A stretch of DNA of 64,000 nt from Pseudomonas sp. MYb327 (GCF_040438925.1 NZ_CP159258.1:6016001-6080000), one strand, 5' to 3'; positions 18,737 through 27,062 are shown, counted from the first letter of the stretch. Program-made: numbers and translations. The notes: generated by a model from the sequence alone, not told the origin.

Positions 18737-20035
18737 TCAGTGCAGTTTCAGCCGTGGCTCAGTCCCGCGGCCGATCTTGCTGCCCAGCATCAGCATCGCC
18801 GTGCGGAACGGCCCGTACAGCGCCATCTGGTGCATGCGGTAAAGCGACACGTAAAACATCCGTGCCAGCCAACCCTCAAGCATCACACTGCCGGTGAGGT
18901 TGCCCATCAAGTTACCCACAGCGGAAAAACGCGACAGTGAGATCAGCGAGCCATAGTCGGTGTACTTGTACTCCGGCAACGCCTTGCCTTCGATCCGCAG
19001 CTTCAGCGATTTAGCCAGCAACGACGCCTGTTGATGCGCCGCCTGGGCGCGTGGCGGCACGTTGCGGTCGGTGCCCGGTTGCGGGCAGGCGGCGCAGTCA
19101 CCGAAGGCGAAGATGTTCTCGTCGCGGGTGGTTTGCAGGGTCGGCAATACTTGCAGCTGGTTGATGCGGTTGGTTTCCAGGCCGTCGATGTCCTTGAGGA
19201 AACCCGGCGCGCGAATCCCGGCGGCCCAGACCTTCAGGCTGGCGTTGATCACTTTTCCATCCACGGTGATCAAACTGTCCGCTGTGACTTCGCTGACCGC
19301 TGCATTGGTCATGACGTTGACCCCGAGTTTCTCCAGGGTTTTATGCACAGGTCCGCCGATTCGCTCCGGCAGGGCTGGCAGTACCCGTGGCCCGGCTTCG
19401 ATCAGGGTGATGTGCATGTTTTCCGGTTTGATACGGTCCAGTCCGTAAGCCGCCAGTTCATGGGCGGCGTTGTGCAGTTCGGCAGCCAGTTCAACCCCGG
19501 TGGCGCCGGCACCGACGATGGCCACGCTGATTTGCTCGACCTTGTCGGTCTGCCCGGCGTGGGCGCGCAGGTAGTGGTTGAGCAACTGCTGGTGGAAGCG
19601 TTCGGCCTGTTTGCGCGTGTCGAGGAACAGGCAGTGCTGCGCTGCGCCCTGGGTGCCGAAATCGTTGGTGGTACTGCCAACGGAAATCACCAGCGAGTCG
19701 TAAGCCACTTCCCGCGCCGGCACCAATTCCAGGCCGGCTTCGTCATAAGTGGCCGCGAGCTGGATTTTTTTCTGCGTGCGATCGAGCCCGCTCATGCGCC
19801 CGAGCTGGAACTCGAAGTGGTTCCATTTCGCCTGGGCAACATAGTTGAGTTCGTCTTCGGAAGAGTTCAGGGAACCGGCGGCCACTTCGTGCAACAGGGG
19901 TTTCCAGATGTGGGTCAGGTTCGCGTCGACCAGCATCACACTGGCCGTGCCGCGCTTGCCCAGAGTCTTACCCAGACGGGTAGCCAACTCCAGACCGCCG
20001 GCGCCGCCGCCGACAATAACAATACGATGGGACAT
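18737..20035 (-). CDS. ndh: Type II NADH:quinone oxidoreductase (NDH-2)
   Basis: 432 residues from ATG 20035 (a five-codon longer start is in frame but has no support). FAD-binding Rossmann motif VIVGGGAGGLELATRLG at the N terminus; second dinucleotide motif AIVGAGATGVELAAEL around residue 170 for NADH; FAD-contacting VWAAGIRAPGF and FAFGDCAACPQ motifs. The C-terminal part contains a membrane-associating amphipathic region. NDH-2 transfers electrons from NADH to quinone without pumping protons. Probably transcribed with the small DUF3094 gene 60 nt upstream. Confidence 0.94.
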   Translation of the reverse strand: MSHRIVIVGGGAGGLELATRLGKTLGKRGTASVMLVDANLTHIWKPLLHEVAAGSLNSSEDELNYVAQAKWNHFEFQLGRMSGLDRTQKKIQLAATYDEAGLELVPAREVAYDSLVISVGSTTNDFGTQGAAQHCLFLDTRKQAERFHQQLLNHYLRAHAGQTDKVEQISVAIVGAGATGVELAAELHNAAHELAAYGLDRIKPENMHITLIEAGPRVLPALPERIGGPVHKTLEKLGVNVMTNAAVSEVTADSLITVDGKVINASLKVWAAGIRAPGFLKDIDGLETNRINQLQVLPTLQTTRDENIFAFGDCAACPQPGTDRNVPPRAQAAHQQASLLAKSLKLRIEGKALPEYKYTDYGSLISLSRFSAVGNLMGNLTGSVMLEGWLARMFYVSLYRMHQMALYGPFRTAMLMLGSKIGRGTEPRLKLH

Positions 20036-20095
20036 GGGGATAACTCGCAAGGCTAAAGGAAATCGGTGCAGTCAACCGAGCGAGCGCCAAGCAGC

Positions 20096-20269
20096 TCATA
20101 GCGTCAGGTAACTGATAAGTCGGCTCAACAGGCCCAGACCAATGGTCACTGCCAATACCAGCACCAGGAGCATCCACGGCCGGAAAGGCCGGCGCTCGAC
20201 TCGGTGCTGGGATAACTGCAGGTACTCTTCGACATGCTTCTGGTCGTCTGGGTTCAGGCGGCTGGTCAT
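20096..20269 (-). CDS. Small membrane protein, DUF3094 type
   Basis: 57 residues: a polar N terminus MTSRLNPDDQKHVEEYLQLS, a basic stretch, then a single membrane helix (MLLVLVLAVTIGLGLLS) and a short tail. Start ATG 20269. The composition and the N-terminal LNPDDQ...VEEYL pattern match the DUF3094 family known from pseudomonads. It precedes ndh in the same direction, 60 nt away, so a role in placing or modulating NDH-2 at the membrane is conceivable, but that is inference from context only. Confidence 0.82.
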   Translation of the reverse strand: MTSRLNPDDQKHVEEYLQLSQHRVERRPFRPWMLLVLVLAVTIGLGLLSRLISYLTL

Positions 20270-20320
20270 AAAGGCCTCGTCAGGTAGACGTTGCTGAATG
20301 TGGAGAAGCTACAGGCTGAT

Positions 20321-20848
20321 TTAACGAACGTTGAACGGAGCATAGCCGCTGTCCGGAATTGGCTCGACGCTCACCGTATCGCCCAGGCGAATAATGCCAC
20401 TTTGTAACACCCGGGCGGTGATTCCGCCATGTCCGCGCACGGCCTGAAAGGTCCCGGGGCCGAGGTTGTCTTGCAGGCGAGCACAAGGCTGGCACCAGCC
20501 CGTGGTTTCGAAAATCGCCTGGCCGATCCGGAAGCGCCGGCCCTTGAGGCTGAACAGGTTGATCCCACTGATAACGAGATTGCGCCGCAGATCTTCAGGC
20601 TTTACCGGTTGATCGTCCGGACGGCTCATCAGCGAACTGATGACTGCCAGATGTTCCCACTGAATCAGCGTCACCTGCCGTGCATTTCGGACGCCTGGTC
20701 GGGCGCGATCTCCGGTCAAACCGGCCTCCAGCCGCGCTTCCACGGCTTCAAGTTCGATCATTGGTGCGTGGCGTTCCGGGCGCACGCCGATCCAGCGTAC
20801 GCGGCCGGTTTGCGGGACTTGCGCAATCAGTTCCTGCAATGGGCTCAC
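20321..20848 (-). CDS. MOSC domain-containing protein
   Basis: 175 residues. The MOSC core is seen in LTGDRARPG near residue 44, QVTLIQWEHLAVI, RRNLVISGINLFSLKGRRFRIG and CQPCARLQDNLGPGTF, with the conserved cysteine in the last motif. MOSC proteins carry molybdenum cofactor-linked sulfur or use Moco-like chemistry; this stand-alone form has no assigned substrate. It overlaps the DUF1780 gene start by 4 nt, suggesting one transcript. Confidence 0.88.
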   Translation of the reverse strand: MSPLQELIAQVPQTGRVRWIGVRPERHAPMIELEAVEARLEAGLTGDRARPGVRNARQVTLIQWEHLAVISSLMSRPDDQPVKPEDLRRNLVISGINLFSLKGRRFRIGQAIFETTGWCQPCARLQDNLGPGTFQAVRGHGGITARVLQSGIIRLGDTVSVEPIPDSGYAPFNVR

Positions 20849-21471
20849 AGGCTAATCCCGACGTCGAACACGATGCTGCGTCCCAGGTTGCTGCGCAGGA
20901 AATCCGGGGCATCCGGATGGGCGAACAGCACGCGGGCGAAAGTCGGGCCGACCAGCGACAGCGAACGCCAGCCCTGGCGCAGATATTCGGTTGGCGGCGG
21001 AAAATGGCTATTGAGGTCTAGCACTTCACGCTTGAGGCTGGCGAAGGCGATGATGTCCAGCTCGCCCAGATCCATGCCACGTTCTTTGTAGTTATGCGCT
21101 TTTTTGCGCAAAGTCGGCGCCAGTCGCAGCAAGAATTCGTTGGCCGGAATGCGTCGGGGCTTGGCCTCGCGTCGCACCAGTTGGCTCAGGGAGAACGCGC
21201 TGCGTCGGCGTTGCAGCTCGTCGCGCCACTCGTCGTTGAGGCGTCGGCCCTCGTCGAGGACGAAGAACACCTCGAAACTGGCATCGCGGAACAATACGTC
21301 GGGCGGTTCGCCGGCCGGGGCGAATTCGTCGGCGCGATAAGGGATGTTCAAGCCTTGCAGCAGGCGCTGGCAGACCCAACGCTCACGCTCCCATTTGCGG
21401 GCATTGGACAGAAACGCGTTGGCTTGCTCGGCCGCGATGGTCAGCAGGCGTAAATAATCTGAGTCATCCAT
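20845..21471 (-). CDS. DUF1780 family protein (putative endonuclease-like)
   Basis: 208 residues from ATG 21471, which opens MDDSDYLRLLTIAAEQ; longer upstream residues are not supported. A central acidic/basic segment (PPDVLFRDASFEVFFVLDEGRRLNDEWRDELQRR) and a later DLGELDIIAFASLKREVLDLN resemble the D-ExK layout of restriction-like nuclease folds, in line with the family description as a putative endonuclease; activity is unproven. It is translationally linked to the MOSC gene. Confidence 0.75.
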   Translation of the reverse strand: MDDSDYLRLLTIAAEQANAFLSNARKWERERWVCQRLLQGLNIPYRADEFAPAGEPPDVLFRDASFEVFFVLDEGRRLNDEWRDELQRRRSAFSLSQLVRREAKPRRIPANEFLLRLAPTLRKKAHNYKERGMDLGELDIIAFASLKREVLDLNSHFPPPTEYLRQGWRSLSLVGPTFARVLFAHPDAPDFLRSNLGRSIVFDVGISL

Positions 21472-21608
21472 AGGCCCAAGCTTAGCGTTCAAATGCGACA
21501 AGCAGAAAGCTTTGCTTCGGAAGGAGCCACTTCGTTGCCGTAGTAGACTGCTTGACAACGGTCTGTAGCAATTAAGGAGTCTGCGGTGGAGCACAAGGGG
21601 TTACCCAC

Positions 21609-22298
21609 ATGATCGGCGCTGAACTGCTGTCACCGCAGAGCCTGACGGTCGGCTGGCTGGTTTATGGGCCGGTGGTGCTCTGGGCGATCTGGCGCGCGCC
21701 GTGGGTCGAGTTGTTCACCGACAGTCGTCGTCAGCATTTGCTGTTCGGCACGGTGTTCGCGTTGTTCATGCTGTGGCTGGTGCGACGGGACTTCGATACC
21801 GGCGTGTCCTACCACTTCATCGGCATGACGGCGGTGACGCTGTTGCTGGACTGGCCGCTGGCGATTGTTGGCGGACTGGTGGCGCAAACCGGTCTGATGC
21901 TACTGGGGCGTCAGGACTTGTTGGCGATGGGGGTTAACGGCGCGCTGTTGATCGTGCTACCGGTGCTGGTGACCGAGTGCTGCGCGATCCTGGTGGAGCG
22001 TGCGCAACCGCGAAATCCCTTTGTGTACATCTTCGTTTCCGGGTTTTTTGCGGCAGCGCTGTCGGCATTGCTGTGCCTGCTGCTGGCGTTGTGGTTGTTG
22101 TGGTTCGATGAGCGTTTCGCCATGCCGTACTGGCTGGAAGATTTTGTCGGCTACCTGTGGCTACTGGTTTTTCCGGAAGCCTTTATCAACGGCATGGTGG
22201 TCAGCGCGTTGGTGGTGTTCTGCCCGGAATGGCTGGAGACCTTCAATCGCACGCGCTACCTGTCGGCACCGTGGAAAGACGACGATCCCAAGTCTTGA
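21609..22298 (+). CDS. CbiM-like energy-coupling-factor permease-type membrane protein
   Basis: 229 residues and strongly hydrophobic, with about six or seven membrane helices. Motifs LLDWPLAIVGGLVAQTGLMLLG and LLVFPEAFINGMVVSALVVFCPEW recall the CbiM/ECF membrane family, including a conserved C-terminal PEAFINGM stretch. No partner ATPase or transmembrane gene (cbiO/cbiQ) lies next to it. The transported substrate cannot be inferred. It runs alone in the plus direction between leftward genes. Confidence 0.75.
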   Translation: MIGAELLSPQSLTVGWLVYGPVVLWAIWRAPWVELFTDSRRQHLLFGTVFALFMLWLVRRDFDTGVSYHFIGMTAVTLLLDWPLAIVGGLVAQTGLMLLGRQDLLAMGVNGALLIVLPVLVTECCAILVERAQPRNPFVYIFVSGFFAAALSALLCLLLALWLLWFDERFAMPYWLEDFVGYLWLLVFPEAFINGMVVSALVVFCPEWLETFNRTRYLSAPWKDDDPKS

Positions 22299-22323
22299 TT
22301 GAAATCGTCTACGTTCCCTTGAA

Positions 22324-22524
22324 TCAGTGACGCGGATCGAAATCGCCGCTGAACAATTCGTCCTCGGCATCCGGGGCCACCGGGATCTTGTGCTCTTCCG
22401 ACGCCCAGGCGCCGAGGTCGATCAGTTTGCAACGGTCGGAACAGAACGGCCGGAATTTGCTCTCGGGGCTCCATTCGACGGGGGCGCCGCAGGTCGGGCA
22501 TTCGACGGTTGGGATCTGGCTCAT
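22324..22524 (-). CDS. yacG: DNA gyrase inhibitor YacG
   Basis: 66 residues. Zinc finger with four cysteines: [12 protein letters not shown] and [14 protein letters not shown], then WASEEHKIP. This is the YacG family, which binds GyrB and inhibits gyrase in E. coli. The acidic tail [15 protein letters not shown] is typical. It follows coaE with a 4-nt overlap in the conserved pilD-coaE-yacG order. Confidence 0.94.
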   Translation of the reverse strand: MSQIPTVECPTCGAPVEWSPESKFRPFCSDRCKLIDLGAWASEEHKIPVAPDAEDELFSGDFDPRH

Positions 22525-23144
22525 GACTGGCCTCCAGGCAAAGTTAGGTAATAGTGATGCAGGCGTTCAACCTCGCTGTGCAGCCAGGCGAGGTCGCGAT
22601 CGTTGATCACCACCTCGTCGGCATGGCTCACGCGATCCTGCCGGCTTGATTGAACCTTGAGGATCGCCTGGACCTGCTCTTCGCTGGTCTGGTCGCGCTG
22701 CAGAGTGCGTTCGATCTGTAGCTGTTCCGGGGCATCGATCACCAGCACCCGCTGGGTCATGGCGTACTGCCCGGACTCGATCAGCAGCGGCGAAACCAGA
22801 ATCGCGTAAGGTGATTTTGCCAGTGCCAGGTGATGAGCGATTTCCTCGGCGATCAGCGGATGCAGCAGGGCTTCGAGCCAGCGGCGTTCATCCGGCACTT
22901 CGAAGATCAGCTTGCGCAGTGCGGCGCGGTCCAGTTGCCCGTCGGCCTGCAACACACCAGGGCCGAAGTGCTCGGCGATTTTTGCCAGCGCCGGCCGGCC
23001 GGGCTCGACGACCCAGCGCGCGGCGTGATCGGCGTCGACCACATGCACACCGAGATCGATGAAGTGTTGGGCCGCCGCGCTTTTGCCGCTGCCGATGCCG
23101 CCGGTCAGGCCGAGAATCCAGGGTTTTTCCACAGGGGTATTCAT
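22521..23144 (-). CDS. coaE: Dephospho-CoA kinase CoaE
   Basis: 207 residues from ATG 23144, overlapping the pilD stop. P-loop [17 protein letters not shown] at residues about 12-28, then [15 protein letters not shown] (substrate aspartate) and the lid region [17 protein letters not shown]. It catalyses the last step of coenzyme A synthesis. The frame is open further upstream inside pilD but the P-loop position fixes the start. Confidence 0.95.
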   Translation of the reverse strand: MNTPVEKPWILGLTGGIGSGKSAAAQHFIDLGVHVVDADHAARWVVEPGRPALAKIAEHFGPGVLQADGQLDRAALRKLIFEVPDERRWLEALLHPLIAEEIAHHLALAKSPYAILVSPLLIESGQYAMTQRVLVIDAPEQLQIERTLQRDQTSEEQVQAILKVQSSRQDRVSHADEVVINDRDLAWLHSEVERLHHYYLTLPGGQS

Positions 23145-24013
23145 TTCAAACCGACAAACTGCCAATAGAAGTCGGTTATTTGAACACCCCAGAGCAAGGC
23201 AATCCAGCCGGCGATGGCCAGATAGGGGCCGAAGGGGATGGGTGTCGAAGTTTTCGCGTTGCGCAGACGCAGGTAAATCACACCGACCACCGCCCCGACC
23301 AAGGACGACAACAGGATGGTCAGCGGCAAGATCTGCCAGCCGCCCCAGGCGCCAAACATGGCCAGCAACTTGAAATCGCCATGGCCCATGCCGTCCTTGC
23401 CGGTGATCAGCTTGAACAGCCAGAACACCGACCACAGCGCCATGTAGCCGGCGATAGCGCCCCACAGCGCTTCATGCAATGGCACGAACAAACCGAGGCT
23501 GTTGACGATCAACCCCAGCCACATCAGCGGCAGCACCAGTACATCCGGTAGCAGTTGATGCTCTGCGTCGATCAGGCTCATGGCCAGCAGGCCCCAGGTC
23601 AGTAGCAGTGCCATGCAGGCTTGCCAGCCGAAACCGAAATGCCAGGCAATGAACGCCGATAACAGGCCGCAGGCCAGTTCGGTCAGAGGGTAGCGTTTTC
23701 TGATTGGCGCCTTGCAAGCAGAGCAGCGCCCACGCAGGCATATAAAACTGAGGATGGGAATGTTTTCCCAAGCACGAATCCGATGACCGCAGTTTGGGCA
23801 TTGGGAATGGGGCAGCATCAGGTTGAAGGTCGGCGGCGGCGTTTCGCTGGACAGCCCGAGAATGTCGTGGGCCTGCACGCGCCACTCGCGTTCGAGCATT
23901 TTCGGCAGACGCCAGATCAGCACGTTGAGAAAGCTGCCGACCAGCAGGCCGATCATCCCGGCGATGACGACGAAGGCCAGCGGGTAGTGAGCGAGAATTT
24001 CGTTCAAGGGCAT
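23141..24013 (-). CDS. pilD: Prepilin peptidase / N-methyltransferase PilD
   Basis: 290 residues from ATG 24013. The N-terminal methyltransferase part contains the zinc-binding cysteine pairs CPNCGHRI and [12 protein letters not shown]. The peptidase part has eight or so membrane helices and both catalytic aspartates, in [11 protein letters not shown] and [11 protein letters not shown]. It cleaves and N-methylates type IV prepilins and type II secretion pseudopilins, so it stays useful even if pilB is lost. Operon pilB-remnant, pilC, pilD, coaE, yacG. Confidence 0.95.
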   Translation of the reverse strand: MPLNEILAHYPLAFVVIAGMIGLLVGSFLNVLIWRLPKMLEREWRVQAHDILGLSSETPPPTFNLMLPHSQCPNCGHRIRAWENIPILSFICLRGRCSACKAPIRKRYPLTELACGLLSAFIAWHFGFGWQACMALLLTWGLLAMSLIDAEHQLLPDVLVLPLMWLGLIVNSLGLFVPLHEALWGAIAGYMALWSVFWLFKLITGKDGMGHGDFKLLAMFGAWGGWQILPLTILLSSLVGAVVGVIYLRLRNAKTSTPIPFGPYLAIAGWIALLWGVQITDFYWQFVGLK

Positions 24014-24014
24014 G

Positions 24015-25232
24015 TCAGATCGCTGAGCCAAGTTGGAAGATGGGCAGGTACATCGCAACTACCAGGCCGCCGACAATAACACCCAGCACTACCATGATGA
24101 ACGGCTCCATCAGGCTGGTGAGGTTATCAACCATATTGTCGACCTCGTCCTCGTAGAAACCCGCGACCTTGTCGAGCATATCGTCGAGGGCGCCTGACTC
24201 TTCGCCAATGGCCGTCATCTGAATCGCCATGTTCGGAAAGATTCCGCAAGTGCGCATGGCGAAGTTCAGCTGCATGCCTGTCGAAATGTCCTGCTTGATG
24301 CGCAGCACCGCACGCTTGAACACAATGTTGCCGGTGGCACCCGCCACTGATTCCAGGGCTTCAACCAAGGGTACGCCGGCGGCGAAGGTGGTCGACAGCG
24401 TTCGCGCATAACGGGCCACGGCGGACTTGTACATCAAAGTGCCCACCAGCGGCAGTTTCAGCAGCCAGATGTCCATCCGGTCGCGAAAAACCTGCGACGT
24501 TTTGAAGGCGTGGCGCACAGCGAAGAACCCCACGGTCAGCACGCCAAGCATCAACCACCACCAATCCTGCATGAACCGCGACAGGCCAATCACCATCACC
24601 GTGAAGGCGGGCAATTCGGCACCAAACCCTTCGAACACCGACTGGAATTGCGGCACCACTTTGACCAGCAAAATCCCGGTGACGATGATTGCGACGAACA
24701 CCACCACCAGCGGGTAGGTCATGGCTTTCTTGATCTTGGCCTTTAGGCTTTCGCTCTTTTCCTTGTAGGTGGCCACCCGTTCCAACAGAGTGTCCAGCGC
24801 ACCCGCCTGCTCGCCGGCATCCACCAGGTTGCAGTACAGCTCGTCGAAGTGTTGCGGTTTTTTACGCAGTGCCGCGGCGAAACTATTCCCCGCCGCGACT
24901 TCCTGTTTCACCTCGTCCACCAGCTTGCGCATGGCCGGGTTATCGAAGCCTTCGCCGATGATGTCGAACGACTGCAACAGCGGCACGCCAGCTCTCATCA
25001 TGGTCGCCATCTGCCGGGTAAACAGTGCAATGTCCTGGGCCTTGATGCGTTTGCCCATGTTGAAAAGCGAGGCGGTTTTCTTGCGAACCCGGCCGGGGTT
25101 GATGCCTTGCTTGCGCAATTGCGCTTTGATCAATGCGGGATTCTGGCCCGTCAATTCGCCGGTGATTTTCGTGCCTTTGCGGTCTGTGCCTTCCCAGGCG
25201 TACACGCTGATTTTCGCTGCTTTGACCGCCAT
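24015..25232 (-). CDS. pilC: Type IV pilus inner-membrane platform protein PilC
   Basis: 405 residues, full length for PilC. It contains two copies of the T2SF domain: the first around FTRQMATMMRAGVPLLQSFDIIG (residues about 70-190), the second around YARTLSTTFAAGVPLVEALESVAG (about 270-400). Three membrane helices are visible, the last near VVLGVIVGGLVVAMYLPIFQLG. PilC couples the assembly ATPase PilB to pilin insertion. The reading frame is intact although its ATPase partner gene immediately upstream is truncated. Confidence 0.94.
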   Translation of the reverse strand: MAVKAAKISVYAWEGTDRKGTKITGELTGQNPALIKAQLRKQGINPGRVRKKTASLFNMGKRIKAQDIALFTRQMATMMRAGVPLLQSFDIIGEGFDNPAMRKLVDEVKQEVAAGNSFAAALRKKPQHFDELYCNLVDAGEQAGALDTLLERVATYKEKSESLKAKIKKAMTYPLVVVFVAIIVTGILLVKVVPQFQSVFEGFGAELPAFTVMVIGLSRFMQDWWWLMLGVLTVGFFAVRHAFKTSQVFRDRMDIWLLKLPLVGTLMYKSAVARYARTLSTTFAAGVPLVEALESVAGATGNIVFKRAVLRIKQDISTGMQLNFAMRTCGIFPNMAIQMTAIGEESGALDDMLDKVAGFYEDEVDNMVDNLTSLMEPFIMVVLGVIVGGLVVAMYLPIFQLGSAI

Positions 25233-25234
25233 GT

Positions 25235-25564
25235 TCAGTCCTTGGTGACCCGGTTGATTTCTTCAAGGCTGGTAATGCCCTGCATGGCTTTGAGCAGGCC
25301 GGAAGTGCGCAAGTCGTTGAAGCCGTCCCTGCGCATTTGCTCATCGATTTGCAGTGAGTTGCCTTCAGCCATGATCAGTCGTTGCAAGTCCGGCGTGTTC
25401 TTCACCACCTCATAAATCCCCACTCGCCCTTTGTAGCCGCCGTTGCAATGATCGCAACCAACCGGCTCATAGATCGTGAATGTGCCGATGCGTTCCTCGG
25501 GGAAGCCTTCCTTGAGCAGTGTCTCGCGAGGGATCTCCAGCGGCACACGACCGGACGCAGACAT
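25235..25564 (-). pseudogene. pilB: C-terminal remnant of pilus assembly ATPase PilB
   Basis: The open frame codes for 109 residues, of which about the last 103 (from VPLEIPRETLLKEGF on) match the extreme C terminus of PilB, normally about 566 residues. Landmarks kept are the second zinc-binding pair VGCDHCNGGYKGR, VGIYEVVKNTPDLQRLI and the ending RTSGLLKAMQGITSLEEINRVTKD. Walker A, Asp box, Walker B, His box and the first cysteine pair are all missing. The 200 nt between it and pilA belong to the pilA control region, so the 5' four-fifths of the gene has been deleted. A small peptide could still be made from ATG 25564, but it cannot be an ATPase. Confidence 0.9.
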
Positions 25565-25703
25565 TTCATGTCTTATAGCCTAGTCAACGGGCGCAACCAA
25601 ACCAGCGGCGGTGAGGTGACAAAAACTGTCAGATAGTGCGGATCCTGGGGGTAGGAAAGGGCGCTGCTGCCAACGCGCTCCCCGTGAACAGGCCTCGGGA
25701 GGC

Positions 25704-25721
25704 TTGGCATGGGCTGTGCTG
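25704..25721 (+). promoter_or_regulatory. Sigma-54 promoter of pilA
   Basis: TTGGCAT...GTGCT with GG at 25706-25707 and GC at 25718-25719, exactly 10 nt apart, the -24/-12 signature. It lies about 50 nt before the pilA start. An inverted GACA-N5-TGTC at 25618-25630 could be a PilR contact site; PilR/PilS are encoded at 7361-10302. Confidence 0.7.
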
Positions 25722-25768
25722 CGCCACCACCAGATCATGAGATTTCGACTCATGCACGGAGGCTGTCT

Positions 25769-26188
25769 ATGAACAATCAAAAAGGTTTTACCCTGATCGA
25801 GCTGCTAATCGTGGTGGCGATCATCGGGATTCTGGCGACGTTTGCGATCCCGGCTTATTCGAAGTATCAGGCACGGGCCAAGGTGACGGCGGGGCTGGCG
25901 GAGATCTCGGCGTTGAAGGTGCCGTTTGAAGACGTGCTGAATCAAGGGACCGATCCAGATCTGACCAAAATTGGCGGTACAGCGACGACCTCCAACTGCA
26001 CCACGACGGCTTCGGGCAAGGCGGCTGACGGTACGGGCACCATCGCCTGCACGATTCTCAACGCACCGGGTCCTGTATTGAACAAAACCATTACCTTGAA
26101 CCGTACATCGACGGGCTGGACATGCGACACCGGCGTCGATCAGGACTACGCGCCCAAAGGCTGCACTGGCGTTGTTCCGAAGGTCTGA
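25769..26188 (+). CDS. pilA: Major type IV pilin PilA
   Basis: 139 residues from ATG 25769 (ribosome site GGAGGC). The leader [33 protein letters not shown] is a canonical type IVa prepilin signal with cleavage after Gly6. Two cysteine pairs occur: SNCTTT...IACTI, and WTCDTG...KGCTG near the C terminus, the latter forming the D-region loop. It is the structural subunit of the pilus. Behind a sigma-54 promoter and followed by a strong terminator; intact, although pilB opposite is not. Confidence 0.94.
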   Translation: MNNQKGFTLIELLIVVAIIGILATFAIPAYSKYQARAKVTAGLAEISALKVPFEDVLNQGTDPDLTKIGGTATTSNCTTTASGKAADGTGTIACTILNAPGPVLNKTITLNRTSTGWTCDTGVDQDYAPKGCTGVVPKV

Positions 26189-26210
26189 TCCAACGTTTTG
26201 TAGCCAGATA

Positions 26211-26235
26211 CCCCGCCCTGCGCGGGGTTTTTTTA
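26211..26235 (+). terminator. Rho-independent terminator of pilA
   Basis: CCCCGC pairs with GCGGGG across a 5-nt loop and is followed by TTTTTTTAT. Confidence 0.9.
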
Positions 26236-26312
26236 TTTGACGGATGAAAATCCAATGTAAATGAGAAAGTTTCGAAAATTCATGGCCTTAGGCCTTGTTA
26301 AAAACCGGCAAC

Positions 26313-26350
26313 TTGCATGTAGAGAATGTCAAAGTCATGCAATTTGCATG
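26313..26350 (+). promoter_or_regulatory. Candidate activator site: TTGCATG repeat plus CATGCAATTTGCATG palindrome
   Basis: A single TTGCATG at 26313-26319 and a perfect 15-bp palindrome at 26336-26350 share the same half-site. They lie 66-103 nt before the -24 element of the following sigma-54 promoter, the usual enhancer distance for sigma-54 activators. Confidence 0.5.
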
Positions 26351-26373
26351 ATTTCGAAAATTTGCTGATTTTA

Positions 26374-26386
26374 TAAGTTATTGATT
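26374..26386. promoter_or_regulatory. IHF site
   Basis: TAAGTTATTGATT fits the reversed IHF consensus (YAANNNNYTGATW) at every position. It sits in an AT-rich segment between the palindrome and the sigma-54 promoter, where DNA bending is expected. Confidence 0.6.
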
Positions 26387-26413
26387 TATAACGATTTATC
26401 TGGTGTTTCAAAG

Positions 26414-26430
26414 TTGGCACAGCGTTCGCA
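26414..26430 (+). promoter_or_regulatory. Sigma-54 promoter of the BON-domain gene
   Basis: GTTGGCACAGCGTTCGCA: GG at 26416-26417 and GC at 26428-26429, 10 nt apart, with a nearly ideal TTGGCAC -24 box. The gene starts 66 nt downstream of it. Confidence 0.75.
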
Positions 26431-26495
26431 ATATCTCTGGTAACCCTGCTGACAAACAACCCAGCAGATTTTCCAGAAAAACAGGAGTTACTCGT

Positions 26496-26849
26496 ATGAA
26501 GAAGTTCGCTATTGCTGCCGCTACTGCTACCGCGCTGACCCTGACCATGGCCAATGCTGCATTTGCCCAGACTCAGGCCACACAAGCACCATTGATGGTG
26601 GCTACCGGTGAAGTTACCAAAGCCGAAGAAGCCACTTCAGATACCTGGATCACCACCAAAGTCAAAACAGACCTGGTAACCGAGAAAGGCATTCCTGGCA
26701 CTGACATCAAGGTTGAAACCAACAAAGGTGTGGTTTCCCTGTCTTCCACCGTCGCGGTGACTGACAGTCAAAAAGCCACTGCCGTAGCAATCACCAAGAA
26801 AATCAAAGGCGTCAAAGCGGTCTCCGCTGACGGCCTGAAAGCCGAGTAA
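26496..26849 (+). CDS. Periplasmic BON-domain protein
   Basis: 117 residues from ATG 26496 (ribosome site ACAGGAG). Signal peptide to about residue 24 (TMANAAFA-Q), then a short linker and a single BON domain (TWITTKVKTDLVTEKGIPGTDIKVETNKGVVSLSS...). BON domains, as in OsmY, are thought to contact phospholipid surfaces and accompany osmotic or envelope stress. One domain makes this half the size of E. coli OsmY. What stands out is the upstream control region: a palindrome, an IHF site and a sigma-54 promoter, so an unidentified enhancer-binding protein probably controls it. Confidence 0.88.
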   Translation: MKKFAIAAATATALTLTMANAAFAQTQATQAPLMVATGEVTKAEEATSDTWITTKVKTDLVTEKGIPGTDIKVETNKGVVSLSSTVAVTDSQKATAVAITKKIKGVKAVSADGLKAE

Positions 26850-26881
26850 GGCAAGACTTCTCGCCTGAACCGGGAGAAGGC

Positions 26882-26913
26882 GCGGTAGACGAGCCGAGTC
26901 ATACGTCTACCGC
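26882..26913 (+). other. Stable hairpin in the 3' region of the BON-domain gene
   Basis: GCGGTAGACG and CGTCTACCGC pair perfectly over 10 bp with a 12-nt loop, 32 nt after the stop codon and 43 nt before the terminator stem. It lacks a T run, so it is not itself a terminator; it may protect the mRNA end or be part of a 3'-derived small RNA. Confidence 0.45.
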
Positions 26914-26956
26914 ATCTGAGGAGTTCATGCGAACGGCCATAAGGATGTGGCCATTA

Positions 26957-26989
26957 CAGGCCCCGGCATTCGTGTCGGGGCCTGTTTTA
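26957..26989 (+). terminator. Rho-independent terminator of the BON-domain gene
   Basis: CAGGCCCCG and CGGGGCCTG form a 9-bp stem with a 10-nt loop, followed by TTTTATT. Confidence 0.85.
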
Positions 26990-27062
26990 TTGTGGGCTGC
27001 ATATAACAACTTTGGGAGTGAGCCTGCAGCGGTTACTGTTGATCTGCACCAACCGGTTACCT

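Noticed and set aside
25565..25640. Possible degraded continuation of pilB upstream of the remnant (a VTS...LTRL-like translation)
   Set aside because: The resemblance to the PilB ATSV...AQRLARRL region needs length changes, is weak, and the segment more likely belongs to the pilA control region.
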